Part shown: in pieces, positions 37,917 to 45,854 of the stretch
How positions within the stretch are numbered: the first letter of the stretch is position 1
How the letters are laid out: the number at the start of each line of letters is the position of its first letter
NCBI RefSeq assembly: GCF_020400585.1
Contig: NZ_JAINVF010000019.1
Span: 62,001-126,000 of the forward strand
Source: Streptomyces sp. NK08204
Lineage (GTDB): Bacteria; Actinomycetota; Actinomycetes; Streptomycetales; Streptomycetaceae
Direction of reading: 5' to 3'
Length of the DNA: 64,000 nt
Position numbers and translations under genes: made by a program
Notes under the pieces: generated by a model
The model's database searches: none
What the model was told of the DNA's origin: nothing
The model's input: the letters and a program-made list of their open reading frames with translations, nothing else

Positions 37917-38867
37917 CTACGAAGCGCTGCCGGCGTAGGCCGGCAGGGAGCGGAACCACCGGACGGTCTCGGACAGTCCCTGTTCCAGCGGGACGGCCTC
38001 GAGGTTGGTGAAGAGACTGCGGAGCACCCCGTCGTCGGCCTGGGAGTCCCGCACGTCACCACGGCGAGGTGCCTCATGACGGATCTCGACCGCCAGTTCC
38101 AGCGTCTTGGCGAGGTGGTGCGCGAGTTCCAGGACGCTGACCCGGGTGCCGAAGGCCAGGTTGACCGGGCTTGCGCAGGTCACCTTCCGCAGGACGGCGT
38201 CGGCGAGCACCCGTGCGACCGTGCCGACGTAGGTGAAGTCGCGAGTCTGGTGGCCGTCCCCGAAGACCGTCAGCGGTCGACCGCGCAGCGCCGCGTCGAT
38301 GAAGGCCGGAACGACCGCGGCGTAGGCGTGTCCGGCAGGCTGCAGCGGGCCGTAGACATTGAAGAAGCGGAAGGCAAGGGCCGGCAGGCCGAAGGCCGCT
38401 CCGTAGGCGAGCACATAGGACTCGGTCGCGAGCTTGCTGGCCGCGTAGGGGCTGAGCGGACGGGTCGGCAGATTCTCGTGCTTGGGCAGGTCGGTGACCG
38501 AGCCGTACACCGAGGACGACGACGCGGCGACCACGTGGGTGAGCCGGCGGCGGCACGCCTCGAGCACGCGCACCGTGCCGGTGGCGTTGGCCTCATGGCT
38601 GGCAAACGGGTCCGCCAGGGAACGCGGCACGGACGGTCGCGCCGCCAGATGGACCACGGCGTCGGCCCCCGCCACCACATCGCCGACCAGGTCCCGGTCG
38701 AGGATGCTGCCCTCGACCAGTTCCACGTCCACGCCCGCGAGATTGGCCGCCGAACCGGTGCTCAGGTCGTCCAGGGCGACGACCTTGCTGACCGAGGCAT
38801 GGGCGGCCAGCTCCCGGCAGAGGTTCGATCCGATGAAGCCGGCGCCTCCGGTCACTACGATGTTCAA
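37917..38867 (-). CDS. NAD-dependent epimerase (UDP-glucose/HexNAc 4-epimerase type)
   Basis: The 316-residue product is read from TTG 38867, whose bases overlap the glycosyltransferase stop as TTGA; AAAGG lies nine bases upstream, and the family N-terminus NIVVTGGAGFIGSNLCREL begins right there, so the rare start is well supported. SSSSVYGS and YAASK hold the catalytic Ser, Tyr and Lys. FRFFNVYGPLQPAG and RDFTYVGTVARVLADA are typical of 4-epimerases of the WbpP/GalE group. It supplies an epimerised nucleotide sugar for the polymer. It is coupled to the glycosyltransferase and ends in strong hairpins. Confidence 0.9.
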   Translation of the reverse strand: MNIVVTGGAGFIGSNLCRELAAHASVSKVVALDDLSTGSAANLAGVDVELVEGSILDRDLVGDVVAGADAVVHLAARPSVPRSLADPFASHEANATGTVRVLEACRRRLTHVVAASSSSVYGSVTDLPKHENLPTRPLSPYAASKLATESYVLAYGAAFGLPALAFRFFNVYGPLQPAGHAYAAVVPAFIDAALRGRPLTVFGDGHQTRDFTYVGTVARVLADAVLRKVTCASPVNLAFGTRVSVLELAHHLAKTLELAVEIRHEAPRRGDVRDSQADDGVLRSLFTNLEAVPLEQGLSETVRWFRSLPAYAGSAS

Positions 38868-40072
38868 CGATTCACACCTTTCGGTAGGGCTGTCGGCCAC
38901 CAGCCGCGTGCGCCGGCGATGGAGGCATAGAGGTCGTGGGTGTCCCGGACCAGGCGTTCGGCCCCGAACCGCTGTGTCGTCCAAGAGCGGGCCTGCTGCC
39001 CCATGCGGTGGCGGAGCCGGTCGTCACCCAGGAGCCTGACGACGTGTCGGGTGAGGTCACCGGCGTCGGGAGGGGCCAGAAACCCGGTGTGCCCGTCCCG
39101 TACCACCTCTGCCACGCTGCCCACGTTCGTCGCCACTGCCGGTACGCCGGCCAGACCCGCCTCGATGAGGCTGACCGGCATGCCCTCGTTGTCAGAGGTG
39201 AGCAGCACCAGATCCGCGGCTGCGTAGACGGTCTCCACATCAGCGCGCCAGCCCAGCAGGTGCAGCGACTCGCGCAGATCGGCGGCTGTTTCCAGGTCGC
39301 CTTGCAGGTCACCTTCCCCGCAGACCAGGAACCGGGCGTTCGGCACGGTGCGGCGGACCTCGCGGGCCACCGACAGGAACCGATCGGGCCGCTTGACCCT
39401 CGTCACCCGCCCGACATAGGCCACGACGGGGCATTCCTGCGGCAGGCCGAGCTCCTCGCGTGCCTGCGAGCGCGACGGAGGCGCGGCCAGTGTGGTGCCG
39501 GGCGGGACCACGGCGTATTGCCGGGGCCGGCCGATTCCAGCGGCCAGGAGATCGTCACGGACGCTGCACCCCACCGCCACGAGCCGGTCGGTGACGGCCG
39601 CCAGGCTGCGCTCGGCCTGGACCAGCAGCCGTGTCTTCGCCGGTGTGAAGTAGCCGTGCAGGAGGTGGCCGTGGAACGTGTGCACCCGTACCGGCACCCG
39701 CGCGAGCACGGCCGCCGCACGTCCGAGTGCGCCTGCCTTGGCTGTGTGCGTGTGCACGATGTGCGGTCGGAACCGGCGCATCGCGGCGGTCAGTTCGGCC
39801 AGCGCACGCAGGTCGTCGGTGGGCCGCACCGCCCGGCCCAGGGTGGGTACCCGGCAGACCTGCACATCGGGGGCCCGTTGAACCACGTAGTCGGCCTCGT
39901 CCGGACCGACGAACCCGGCGTACAGGCGATGGTCGAACAGCTCGGGGTCGAGCCCCCGCATCAGTGTGGAGACCTGGAGGGCCGGACCGCCCACGTTCAT
40001 TCTGGCGATGACCCTCATCACCCGGATACGGGAGCGTTCGGGGCCGACCGTGCGACGCCGGGCAATCACCAT
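38864..40072 (-). CDS. Glycosyltransferase family 4
   Basis: The 402-residue product starts at ATG 40072. The N-terminal half has VIARMNVGGPALQVSTLMRGL and HIVHTHTAKAGALGRAAAVLA, the pattern of WbnK/CapM-like GT4 enzymes. The C-terminal half has PVVAYVGRVTRVKRPDRFL, FLVCGEGDL and DLVLLTSDNEGMPVSLIEAGLAGVPAVA, where the EX7E pair is present. It transfers a sugar to the growing lipid-linked unit in the cytoplasm. Its stop overlaps the start of the epimerase gene, a sign that the epimerase makes its donor. Confidence 0.91.
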   Translation of the reverse strand: MVIARRRTVGPERSRIRVMRVIARMNVGGPALQVSTLMRGLDPELFDHRLYAGFVGPDEADYVVQRAPDVQVCRVPTLGRAVRPTDDLRALAELTAAMRRFRPHIVHTHTAKAGALGRAAAVLARVPVRVHTFHGHLLHGYFTPAKTRLLVQAERSLAAVTDRLVAVGCSVRDDLLAAGIGRPRQYAVVPPGTTLAAPPSRSQAREELGLPQECPVVAYVGRVTRVKRPDRFLSVAREVRRTVPNARFLVCGEGDLQGDLETAADLRESLHLLGWRADVETVYAAADLVLLTSDNEGMPVSLIEAGLAGVPAVATNVGSVAEVVRDGHTGFLAPPDAGDLTRHVVRLLGDDRLRHRMGQQARSWTTQRFGAERLVRDTHDLYASIAGARGWWPTALPKGVNR

Positions 40073-40269
40073 TCAGCCTCACCGCGTTCCTGGCCAACCG
40101 CTGAGGCGGGCACTGGTACATGATCACGACGGGCAGTCATGCTGGCAGGACGGGCCGGGGAGACGACGGCGACCTGCCGTCCGCCGGAACAGCACCACAC
40201 CTATGGCCTACGTGACCCCGCTGGTCTCCAGGGACCCCGGGTGTCCTGCGCGGTCCGGTCGCCCGTTCC

Positions 40270-41121
40270 TCATGCCGGGACGAACACCACTCGGAACATC
40301 TTGGGCCAGAACTTCCCGGTCACCAGGAACTGATCCGTTCCCCGGACGGCCGCGATGCCGTTCAACGCGGACCCCGGGACCAGCTCGTCGCCGCGCAGCA
40401 GGCCCGACGCGTCGATGCTCGCCGTCACCGCTCCGGTGGCCGGGTCGATGCGTACGATCCGGTCGGTGAAGAGCACGTTGGCGTACACGGCTGCGCCGAC
40501 GCACTCCAGCTCGTTCAGCTCCGTCACCGGGCGGCCCCTGTCGGTCACGACGACCTCGCCCGTCCTCGCAAGGGTGGCGGGGTCACGAAACGTCAGCCGG
40601 GCCGAGCCGTCGCTCGTCACCAGCCGGTGCCGTGCCCGTTGGAGGCACACGCCCCAGCCGTCGTCCGGGTACGGAACGCGGCGCAGCTCCGCGAGCGTCT
40701 TGGCGTCGCGCTCGATGGCGATCCGGTCCCGCCAGGTCAGCTGCCACAGGGTTCGGCCGAGCACCGTGATGCCCTCGCCGAAGAGCGGTGCGGGAAGCGC
40801 GGCGCGCACGGTGGGCGGTCTGCCCGGAGGTCCGGCCCGTACGGAGGACCGGGCGGACAGCCCGGTGCTCTCGTAGAGCGTGCCGCCGGCCATCTCAAGG
40901 CCCTCGGTGAACGCCTTGGGGTCGTGCGGCAGGACGCGGAGTACCTTGACCCGCAGGCGCTCGACGCCGTGCGCGGCGGTCAGCCGCCCGCCGGCGATCC
41001 GGCGGGCCGCACCGTCGAAGGCGTCGGTGCCTCCGTCCGCCGGTTTTCCGGCCGCGCACGATCCGAGCGCGAGCGCACCGATGAGGGCCGCCGTCCCCAT
41101 GCTCCGCAGGCGCTCACGCAT
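40270..41121 (-). CDS. Glutaminyl-peptide cyclotransferase lipoprotein
   Basis: The 283-residue product starts at ATG 41121. A short signal peptide ends in lipobox ALGSC (Cys22), so the enzyme is tethered outside the membrane. The plant/bacterial-type cyclotransferase motifs are present: AFTEGLEMAGGTLYESTG near residues 70-88, ITVLGRTLWQLTWRD, and PVTELNELECVGAAVYANV, with repeats of a five-bladed propeller. It turns N-terminal Gln of a secreted protein into pyroglutamate. The first gene of the same strand cluster encodes a wall-anchored protein whose predicted mature N-terminus is Gln, an obvious substrate. Confidence 0.88.
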   Translation of the reverse strand: MRERLRSMGTAALIGALALGSCAAGKPADGGTDAFDGAARRIAGGRLTAAHGVERLRVKVLRVLPHDPKAFTEGLEMAGGTLYESTGLSARSSVRAGPPGRPPTVRAALPAPLFGEGITVLGRTLWQLTWRDRIAIERDAKTLAELRRVPYPDDGWGVCLQRARHRLVTSDGSARLTFRDPATLARTGEVVVTDRGRPVTELNELECVGAAVYANVLFTDRIVRIDPATGAVTASIDASGLLRGDELVPGSALNGIAAVRGTDQFLVTGKFWPKMFRVVFVPA

Positions 41122-41605
41122 CGCACGCGCCCCTCGCCGTCAGCGCGGTGCACAGCGGTGTCGTCAGGAGTTGCCGCGGCGGGCCGGGGGTGACCGCTCG
41201 CGCGGTGCGACCCCAGGGGCCGGTTGTCACCCGGCGCCGTGCGGCAGGGCGGACGGTCTCGCGGCGGTGTGAGGTGACGTTCCCGGGCGGACGCAGGCCC
41301 CCGTGGAAGGCGGAGCCCGGCGCCGACGCGGCCGTCAGCGGTTGCGGCCGGGCGGCGAGGTGCCGTTGGGCGGCCATGGGGCGGGAACGGCTGAGCAGCC
41401 CTGTGACGGCTGTCCACCAGCGCCTTCGGCGCGGCACCGGGCCGGCGTCGGCGAGCGGGTGCTCGGCGCGGGCCGGCGGGGCGGTCGGGAGGGTGCGACG
41501 ACGGTGCGGTGCCGCGCCGCCGAAGCGGCCGGGCCAGGACATTCGCCTGGCGCCCCGGCCGAAGCCGGGGCGCCAGGGTTCCCTGCGGAGGTCTCTCTCC
41601 GTCAT
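41114..41605 (-). CDS. Possible Arg/Pro-rich protein coupled to both neighbours (unproven)
   Basis: The 163-codon frame starts at ATG 41605, overlapping the stop of the surface-protein gene as ATGA, and stops at 41114, eight bases inside the cyclotransferase gene. Its third codon positions are roughly 88% G/C. These features argue for a real gene. Against it, the product is rich in Arg, Pro and Ala without a recognisable domain, has only one hydrophobic patch (WWTAVTGLL), and carries a terminator-like 14-bp hairpin within its first 20 codons. If it is not coding, the 480-base stretch holds only that hairpin. Confidence 0.35.
   Translation of the reverse strand: MTERDLRREPWRPGFGRGARRMSWPGRFGGAAPHRRRTLPTAPPARAEHPLADAGPVPRRRRWWTAVTGLLSRSRPMAAQRHLAARPQPLTAASAPGSAFHGGLRPPGNVTSHRRETVRPAARRRVTTGPWGRTARAVTPGPPRQLLTTPLCTALTARGACDA
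41546..41577 (-). terminator. 14-bp perfect hairpin with UUCG tetraloop after the surface-protein gene
   Basis: Bases 41546-41559 pair exactly with 41564-41577. Read on the minus strand the loop is TTCG closed by a C-G pair, the ultrastable C(UUCG)G tetraloop. It starts 25 bases after the stop of the LAxTG gene and should strongly reduce read-through to the cyclotransferase gene, or protect the 3' end of an abundant surface-protein mRNA. Confidence 0.8.
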
Positions 41606-42294
41606 GAATTACGGCGACGGCGCACGGCCAGCATCGTGCCGCTGCCCGTCAAGAGCAGTGCCGCTGCGGCGCCGCCCAAGGCCATGGCTTTCTCACTGCC
41701 CGTGTCTGCGAGTCTGCCATGGTGCGGGTCGCGCCCCGGGTCGTAGGGGTTGCGTCCGTCGTCCCCCTGTCCGTGGTGGTGGCCTCCGTCATCTCCGTGG
41801 TGTCCGCCAGGGTGGTGCGTGTGCGAGGGTTCAGGCCGCGGGTGATGCGTCGGGGGCGGGCTCGTCGGAGGCGGGCTCGTCGGCGGGGGCGAGCCGACCA
41901 CGCCTTCCACGTAGATGCTCGTGCCGATGCTGGGATCCGGGTTGTCCGAGGTGAGCCGGAAGACATGCCAGCCGCCCGGGGTCGACCTCGGGATGGTCAC
42001 GGTTCCCGACACCGCCCCGTGGGCGTCGGCCCGGAAGTGACCGAGGACGACCGGCGTTGACTCCAGCAGCGCCGTGACGCCCGCCCCGGGGGCGAACACA
42101 TCTCTCGAGCTGAAGCTCAGCGAATCTCCGGCTGACACGTCGGTCCTACTGACCGACAGGAGCCTCGTCGATGGTGGATATGGTTGCGCGTAGGCGGTCT
42201 GAGTCGCTGCCAGCGGTGCGGCGACGAGCAGGGCGGCGGATGCCGCCGATGCCAGTGCGACGCGCCATCTGGGCGATGCCGTCATTTTCTTCAC
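41602..42294 (-). CDS. Secreted surface protein with LAxTG sortase signal and predicted N-terminal Gln
   Basis: The 230-residue product starts at GTG 42294, five bases after GGAG. A signal peptide of 36 residues ends A-Y-A before Q37, so the mature protein should begin QPYPPS. An Ig-like beta domain (about 40-135) is followed by a Pro/Thr and His/Gly/Asp-rich spacer (SPPPTSPPPT, then HHGDDGGHHHG) that could bind metal. The C-terminus has LADTG, a hydrophobic helix and RRRR, the class E sortase (LAxTG) signal of streptomycetes. It is probably wall-anchored. The cyclotransferase encoded downstream would cap its Gln. Confidence 0.85.
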   Translation of the reverse strand: MKKMTASPRWRVALASAASAALLVAAPLAATQTAYAQPYPPSTRLLSVSRTDVSAGDSLSFSSRDVFAPGAGVTALLESTPVVLGHFRADAHGAVSGTVTIPRSTPGGWHVFRLTSDNPDPSIGTSIYVEGVVGSPPPTSPPPTSPPPTHHPRPEPSHTHHPGGHHGDDGGHHHGQGDDGRNPYDPGRDPHHGRLADTGSEKAMALGGAAAALLLTGSGTMLAVRRRRNS

Positions 42295-42566
42295 TCACTC
42301 TCCTCGGCTTAGGTCCAGTCCGGCCCGGCTGACGTCGGCCGGACTCAAGATCTAGTTACCAAGACTGGATATATCGAATAAATGGGACATATCTAAGCCG
42401 ACTAGCGCGACTCCGCCCAGGACTCACCAGATGGGGTAGCACGACAGGCCGACACGGGGGTGGCTACTCCCTCCGCAACCCGCGAATCCTTATCGTCTGC
42501 TGTGCGCAACAGGGAACAGAATGTCCACTTTCGGGCTGTTCCCTTCGGTCCTATGAGGGGTGCAGC
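42295..42566. promoter_or_regulatory. AT-rich divergent promoter region
   Basis: The gap between the surface-protein gene and the tyrosine-kinase gene contains an unusually AT-rich island at about 42346-42400 (TGGATATATCGAATAAATGG and GACATATC words) in otherwise GC-rich DNA. It is likely a regulator target or UP-like promoter region serving both directions. No specific factor can be named. Confidence 0.4.
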
Positions 42567-44027
42567 TTGGATCTCCACGGATTCCTGAAGGCTCTCGCCA
42601 GGCGCTGGCCTACCGTCGTGGCCTGCCTGGTGCTAGCGAGCGGGGCGGCACTCGCCGCGACGTTCCTGGTCACCCCCGTCTACGAGGCCAGGACTCAGCT
42701 CTTCGTCGCCACCCGCAGCGGCGAGGACTCCGCCCAGCTGAACCAGGGGCAGAGTTTCTCGCAGGCGCGCGTGCAGTCGTACGCGGCGATCGTGACGACG
42801 CGTCAGGTCACCGGGCCCGTGGTGAAGGAGCTGAGGCTGCGCACCACACCGGAGGAGCTGGCCTCGCGGATCACCGCCGCCGCACCGCTCAACACCGTGC
42901 TCATCGACATCGCCGTCCGGGACACCACACCCAAGCGGGCGGCGCTCATCGCCAATGCCGTGGCGGAGCGGTTCAGCGCGGTCGTCGAGCGGCTGGAGAC
43001 GCCCAGGCAGAACCCTGGCCCGGTGCCGCCCGGAAAGGTCCTGACGGGCGGCGGAGCCGCAACATCACCCGTTTCCCTGGGCGTCACCCAGGAAGCCGTC
43101 CCCCCCGCCCGACCGGTCTCGCCCCGCCCCCTGCTGAACCTGTCCGCAGGGGTGGTGGCCGGCCTGCTGCTGGGTGCCGGCGTGGTCGCCCTGCGCGAGA
43201 ACCTCGACACCACGCTCAAGACCAGCGAGGCGCTGAGCGAGTTCATCGCGCTGCCGGGCCTCGGCACCATCCCGTACGACAAGAACGCCCCCCGGCAGCC
43301 GCTCGTCAGCACCGACGGGCACTCAAAGCGCGCCGAAGCCTTCCGCAAACTGCGCACCAATCTGCAGTTCTCCCAGGTCGACGACCCGCCCCGGATCATC
43401 GTGGTGACGAGTTCCGTGCCGGGTGAGGGCAAGACCAACACCTCGGTGAACCTCGCCCTCTCGCTCGCCGAGGCCGGCATCTCCACCTGTCTGGTGGACG
43501 GGGACCTGCGCCGGCCGTGCGTGGCCGCGGCCTTCGGGCTGGTCCAGGACGCCGGTCTGACCACGGTACTCATCGGACAGGCCCGTATCGAGGACGTGAT
43601 GCAGCAGTCCGGCCGGCTCGCGGTACTCGCCGCCGGCGCCGTGCCGCCGAACCCCACGGAGCTGCTCGCCTCGGCGCGCATGAAAGAGGTGCTGCACGAG
43701 CTGGCCGACACCTACGAGGTCGTGATCGTCGACACCGCGCCGCTGCTGCCCGTCGCCGACACCGTCGGACTCGCCTCGCTGACCCAGGGCGCGCTGCTCG
43801 TCGTCCGCGCGGCCAAGACCAGCCGGGACCAGGTTCGCACCGCCGCGGCGTCGCTGGAACGCGTGGGCGTCCGCATCCTCGGTACCGTCTTCAGCATGGC
43901 TCCCGCCCCCAAGGGCGACCTCTACGGCACCTACGGGCGGTACAGCGAGCTGCCCGCTCCCCGTGCCTCGGCCTTCCCGGAGAAGGCCGGCATCACCTCG
44001 GGTACGCGGGGCACGGGCCGGAAATGA
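42567..44027 (+). CDS. Polysaccharide co-polymerase/tyrosine autokinase (Wzc-like BY-kinase)
   Basis: The 486-residue product is read from TTG 42567, six bases after GAGGGG; the family N-terminus (DLHGFLKALARRWPTVV) begins there. The Wzz domain spans two membrane helices (about residues 15-35 and 190-212). The cytoplasmic kinase half has Walker A SSVPGEGKTN, Walker A' CLVDGDLRRP and Walker B VVIVDTAPLLP. The C-terminus has only a few tyrosines (DLYGTYGRYSE) as possible autophosphorylation sites. It regulates chain length and export. Its stop overlaps the phosphatase start, as in wzc/wzb pairs. Confidence 0.92.
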   Translation: MDLHGFLKALARRWPTVVACLVLASGAALAATFLVTPVYEARTQLFVATRSGEDSAQLNQGQSFSQARVQSYAAIVTTRQVTGPVVKELRLRTTPEELASRITAAAPLNTVLIDIAVRDTTPKRAALIANAVAERFSAVVERLETPRQNPGPVPPGKVLTGGGAATSPVSLGVTQEAVPPARPVSPRPLLNLSAGVVAGLLLGAGVVALRENLDTTLKTSEALSEFIALPGLGTIPYDKNAPRQPLVSTDGHSKRAEAFRKLRTNLQFSQVDDPPRIIVVTSSVPGEGKTNTSVNLALSLAEAGISTCLVDGDLRRPCVAAAFGLVQDAGLTTVLIGQARIEDVMQQSGRLAVLAAGAVPPNPTELLASARMKEVLHELADTYEVVIVDTAPLLPVADTVGLASLTQGALLVVRAAKTSRDQVRTAAASLERVGVRILGTVFSMAPAPKGDLYGTYGRYSELPAPRASAFPEKAGITSGTRGTGRK

Positions 44028-44599
44028 CCCGGGTCCTGTTCGTCTGCACGGGCAACGTGCACCGTTCGGTGCTCGCCGAGCGACTGCTGGCCATCCGGCT
44101 CCCGCCCGGCTCGGCCGTGCGGCCGGAGAGCGCCGGCACGGAGGCGCTGCCCTGTTCCGACATGGAGGCGTCCACCAGGGCGGTGCTGGAGGAGCTGGGC
44201 GGTGACGGCTCGGGCTTCGCGGCCCGCCCGCTCACCGCCCAACTCGTCACGGGAGCGGCGCTGGTCCTCGGACTCGCGCGCGAGCACCGGGAGGCAGCCG
44301 TGCGCCTGGTGCCGTCGGCGCTGCGGCGCTGCTTCACCCTGAAGGAGTTCGTGCGTCTGGCCACCGGCGGACCGGGCGGAGTGCGGAGCGGGGAGTTCCG
44401 GGTGGATTCGGGGCGCTGTGCCGCGGTGGCGGTCGCGGCAGCCCGCAGAGGAACCGCCGCCCCGGTCCCATCGGCCGAGGACGACATCGCGGACCCGTGG
44501 GGCAGGCCCCGGCATGTGCTGTACGCGTGCGCCCGCGAGATCGACCATGAGGTGAGCAGGCTCGCCGGGCTGCTGGACGGCAGCAGCGCGAGGGCCTGA
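44024..44599 (+). CDS. Low-molecular-weight protein-tyrosine phosphatase (Wzb-like)
   Basis: The 191-residue product starts at ATG 44024, overlapping the kinase stop as ATGA. The phosphate loop VLFVCTGNVHRSVLAE carries the CX5R nucleophile and arginine (Cys8, Arg14). The usual general-acid Asp-Pro is likely DIADPWGRP (near residue 155), and IDHEVSRLAGLL ends the fold. It is longer than the 150-residue norm by an insert around residues 100-145. It should dephosphorylate the coupled kinase, cycling it to drive polymerisation. It closes the exopolysaccharide locus on the right. Confidence 0.92.
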   Translation: MTRVLFVCTGNVHRSVLAERLLAIRLPPGSAVRPESAGTEALPCSDMEASTRAVLEELGGDGSGFAARPLTAQLVTGAALVLGLAREHREAAVRLVPSALRRCFTLKEFVRLATGGPGGVRSGEFRVDSGRCAAVAVAAARRGTAAPVPSAEDDIADPWGRPRHVLYACAREIDHEVSRLAGLLDGSSARA

Positions 44600-44737
44600 A
44601 CGCCCCCTCTCCGGCCGCACACCGGTCCGGTGACGCCCTCCGGCTCCGTGGTCGATGTTCCCCCAAGGGCTACCGCGCAGTAACCCCTTGACCCTACGCT
44701 GCCGCCAACTGGTCCGACAGCAAAGGGGACTTGAGGC

Positions 44738-45778
44738 ATGCGCGGGATTGGGTCGGTGAGACGGGCGGCGGCGCTGGCGGCGGCCGCGGCTCTGTTGGCG
44801 GTGGCGCCGGGGAACGCTCACGCGGCGTCGCCGAAGTTCTCCGGGACGACGGCGATCGGGACGCACAACGCGTACGACAAGGCTAAATACAGTTACTTCG
44901 CACAGGCGTTGGACTCAGGCGCCTCGCTGCTGGAGCTGGACGTCTATGTGGACACCATCAGTCACCGGTGGCGCGTGAGTCACAGCAACCCGTGGGGCAA
45001 CGACAACAACTGCGAGGACGCGGACACGCCCGGCGAGCTGTACAGCAAGAACCGCAACCAGGACCTGGGCGGCTGCCTGGACAACATCGCGGCCTGGAAC
45101 CAACTGCACCCCGACCACCCGCCCATCATCTTCAAGGTGGAGATGAAGGTGGGCTTCGCCAACAACGCCGGCCTCGGCCCCGACGAGTTCGACACGCTCG
45201 TGTCACAGAAGCTCGGCAGCAGCGTCTACAAGCCCTCCGACCTGCTGGGCGGGACGTACACCTCGCTGGACGCGGCGGCCAAGGCCGACGCCTGGCCCGC
45301 CCGGGACGCACTGAAGGGCAAGTTCCTCTTCGAGCTGATCCCCGGCACGGTGGAGCAGTCCAACCCGTTCGACCACTACTGGACGGACGAGGAGTACGGG
45401 GACCATCTGCGCGACCTGTACACGGCCGGGAACATCACGCGCGCACAGGCCTTCCCGGCAGTGCTCGGCGCGGAGAACGGCGACCCGCGCACCAGCCGCT
45501 ACGACGCCTCGATCCGGCCCTGGTTCGTGTTCTTCGACGGTGACGCGGCGACGTACGTGAACAACGGCTACGCCACGTCCTTCTACTCCACCAGCCATTA
45601 CATCCTGATCATGACGGCCGCCGACAAGGTGTCTCCGGCGATCTCCTCCACCGACCCGACCGATGCGGAAGTCGCTGCCCGGCTCGCCCTGTTGGCAGGG
45701 GATCACGCAAGCGTCATCACCTCCGACTGGTCGGCGAAGTCGGCGTCGGTGCTGAGCTCGGCGACGGCCAGGAGCTGA
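44738..45778 (+). CDS. Secreted Ca2+-dependent phosphatidylinositol-specific phospholipase C
   Basis: The 346-residue product starts at ATG 44738 after AAAGGGG. A signal peptide (VRRAAALAAAAALLAVAPG) is cleaved after AHA near residue 29. The TIM-barrel catalytic elements of the PI-PLC family are present: TAIGTHNAYDKA with the first His, SLLELDVYVD, and RVSHSNPWGND with the second His, then FKVEMKVGF. Its length suits the actinobacterial secreted group. It cleaves phosphatidylinositol headgroups outside the cell. It stands alone between the phosphatase gene and a lysozyme gene and ends at a good hairpin. Confidence 0.9.
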   Translation: MRGIGSVRRAAALAAAAALLAVAPGNAHAASPKFSGTTAIGTHNAYDKAKYSYFAQALDSGASLLELDVYVDTISHRWRVSHSNPWGNDNNCEDADTPGELYSKNRNQDLGGCLDNIAAWNQLHPDHPPIIFKVEMKVGFANNAGLGPDEFDTLVSQKLGSSVYKPSDLLGGTYTSLDAAAKADAWPARDALKGKFLFELIPGTVEQSNPFDHYWTDEEYGDHLRDLYTAGNITRAQAFPAVLGAENGDPRTSRYDASIRPWFVFFDGDAATYVNNGYATSFYSTSHYILIMTAADKVSPAISSTDPTDAEVAARLALLAGDHASVITSDWSAKSASVLSSATARS

Positions 45779-45785
45779 CCTCGCG

Positions 45786-45814
45786 GCGCGGACCCGATCG
45801 TGAGGGTTCCGCGC
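45786..45814 (+). terminator. Hairpin after the phospholipase gene
   Basis: GCGCGGACCC (45786-45795) pairs with GGG-T-TCCGCGC (45804-45814), ten pairs with one bulged T and an eight-base loop. It starts eight bases after the stop. Confidence 0.65.
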
Positions 45815-45854
45815 ATGGACGTTCCGCAAGCGGGAACAGGGGCACAACGACCGT

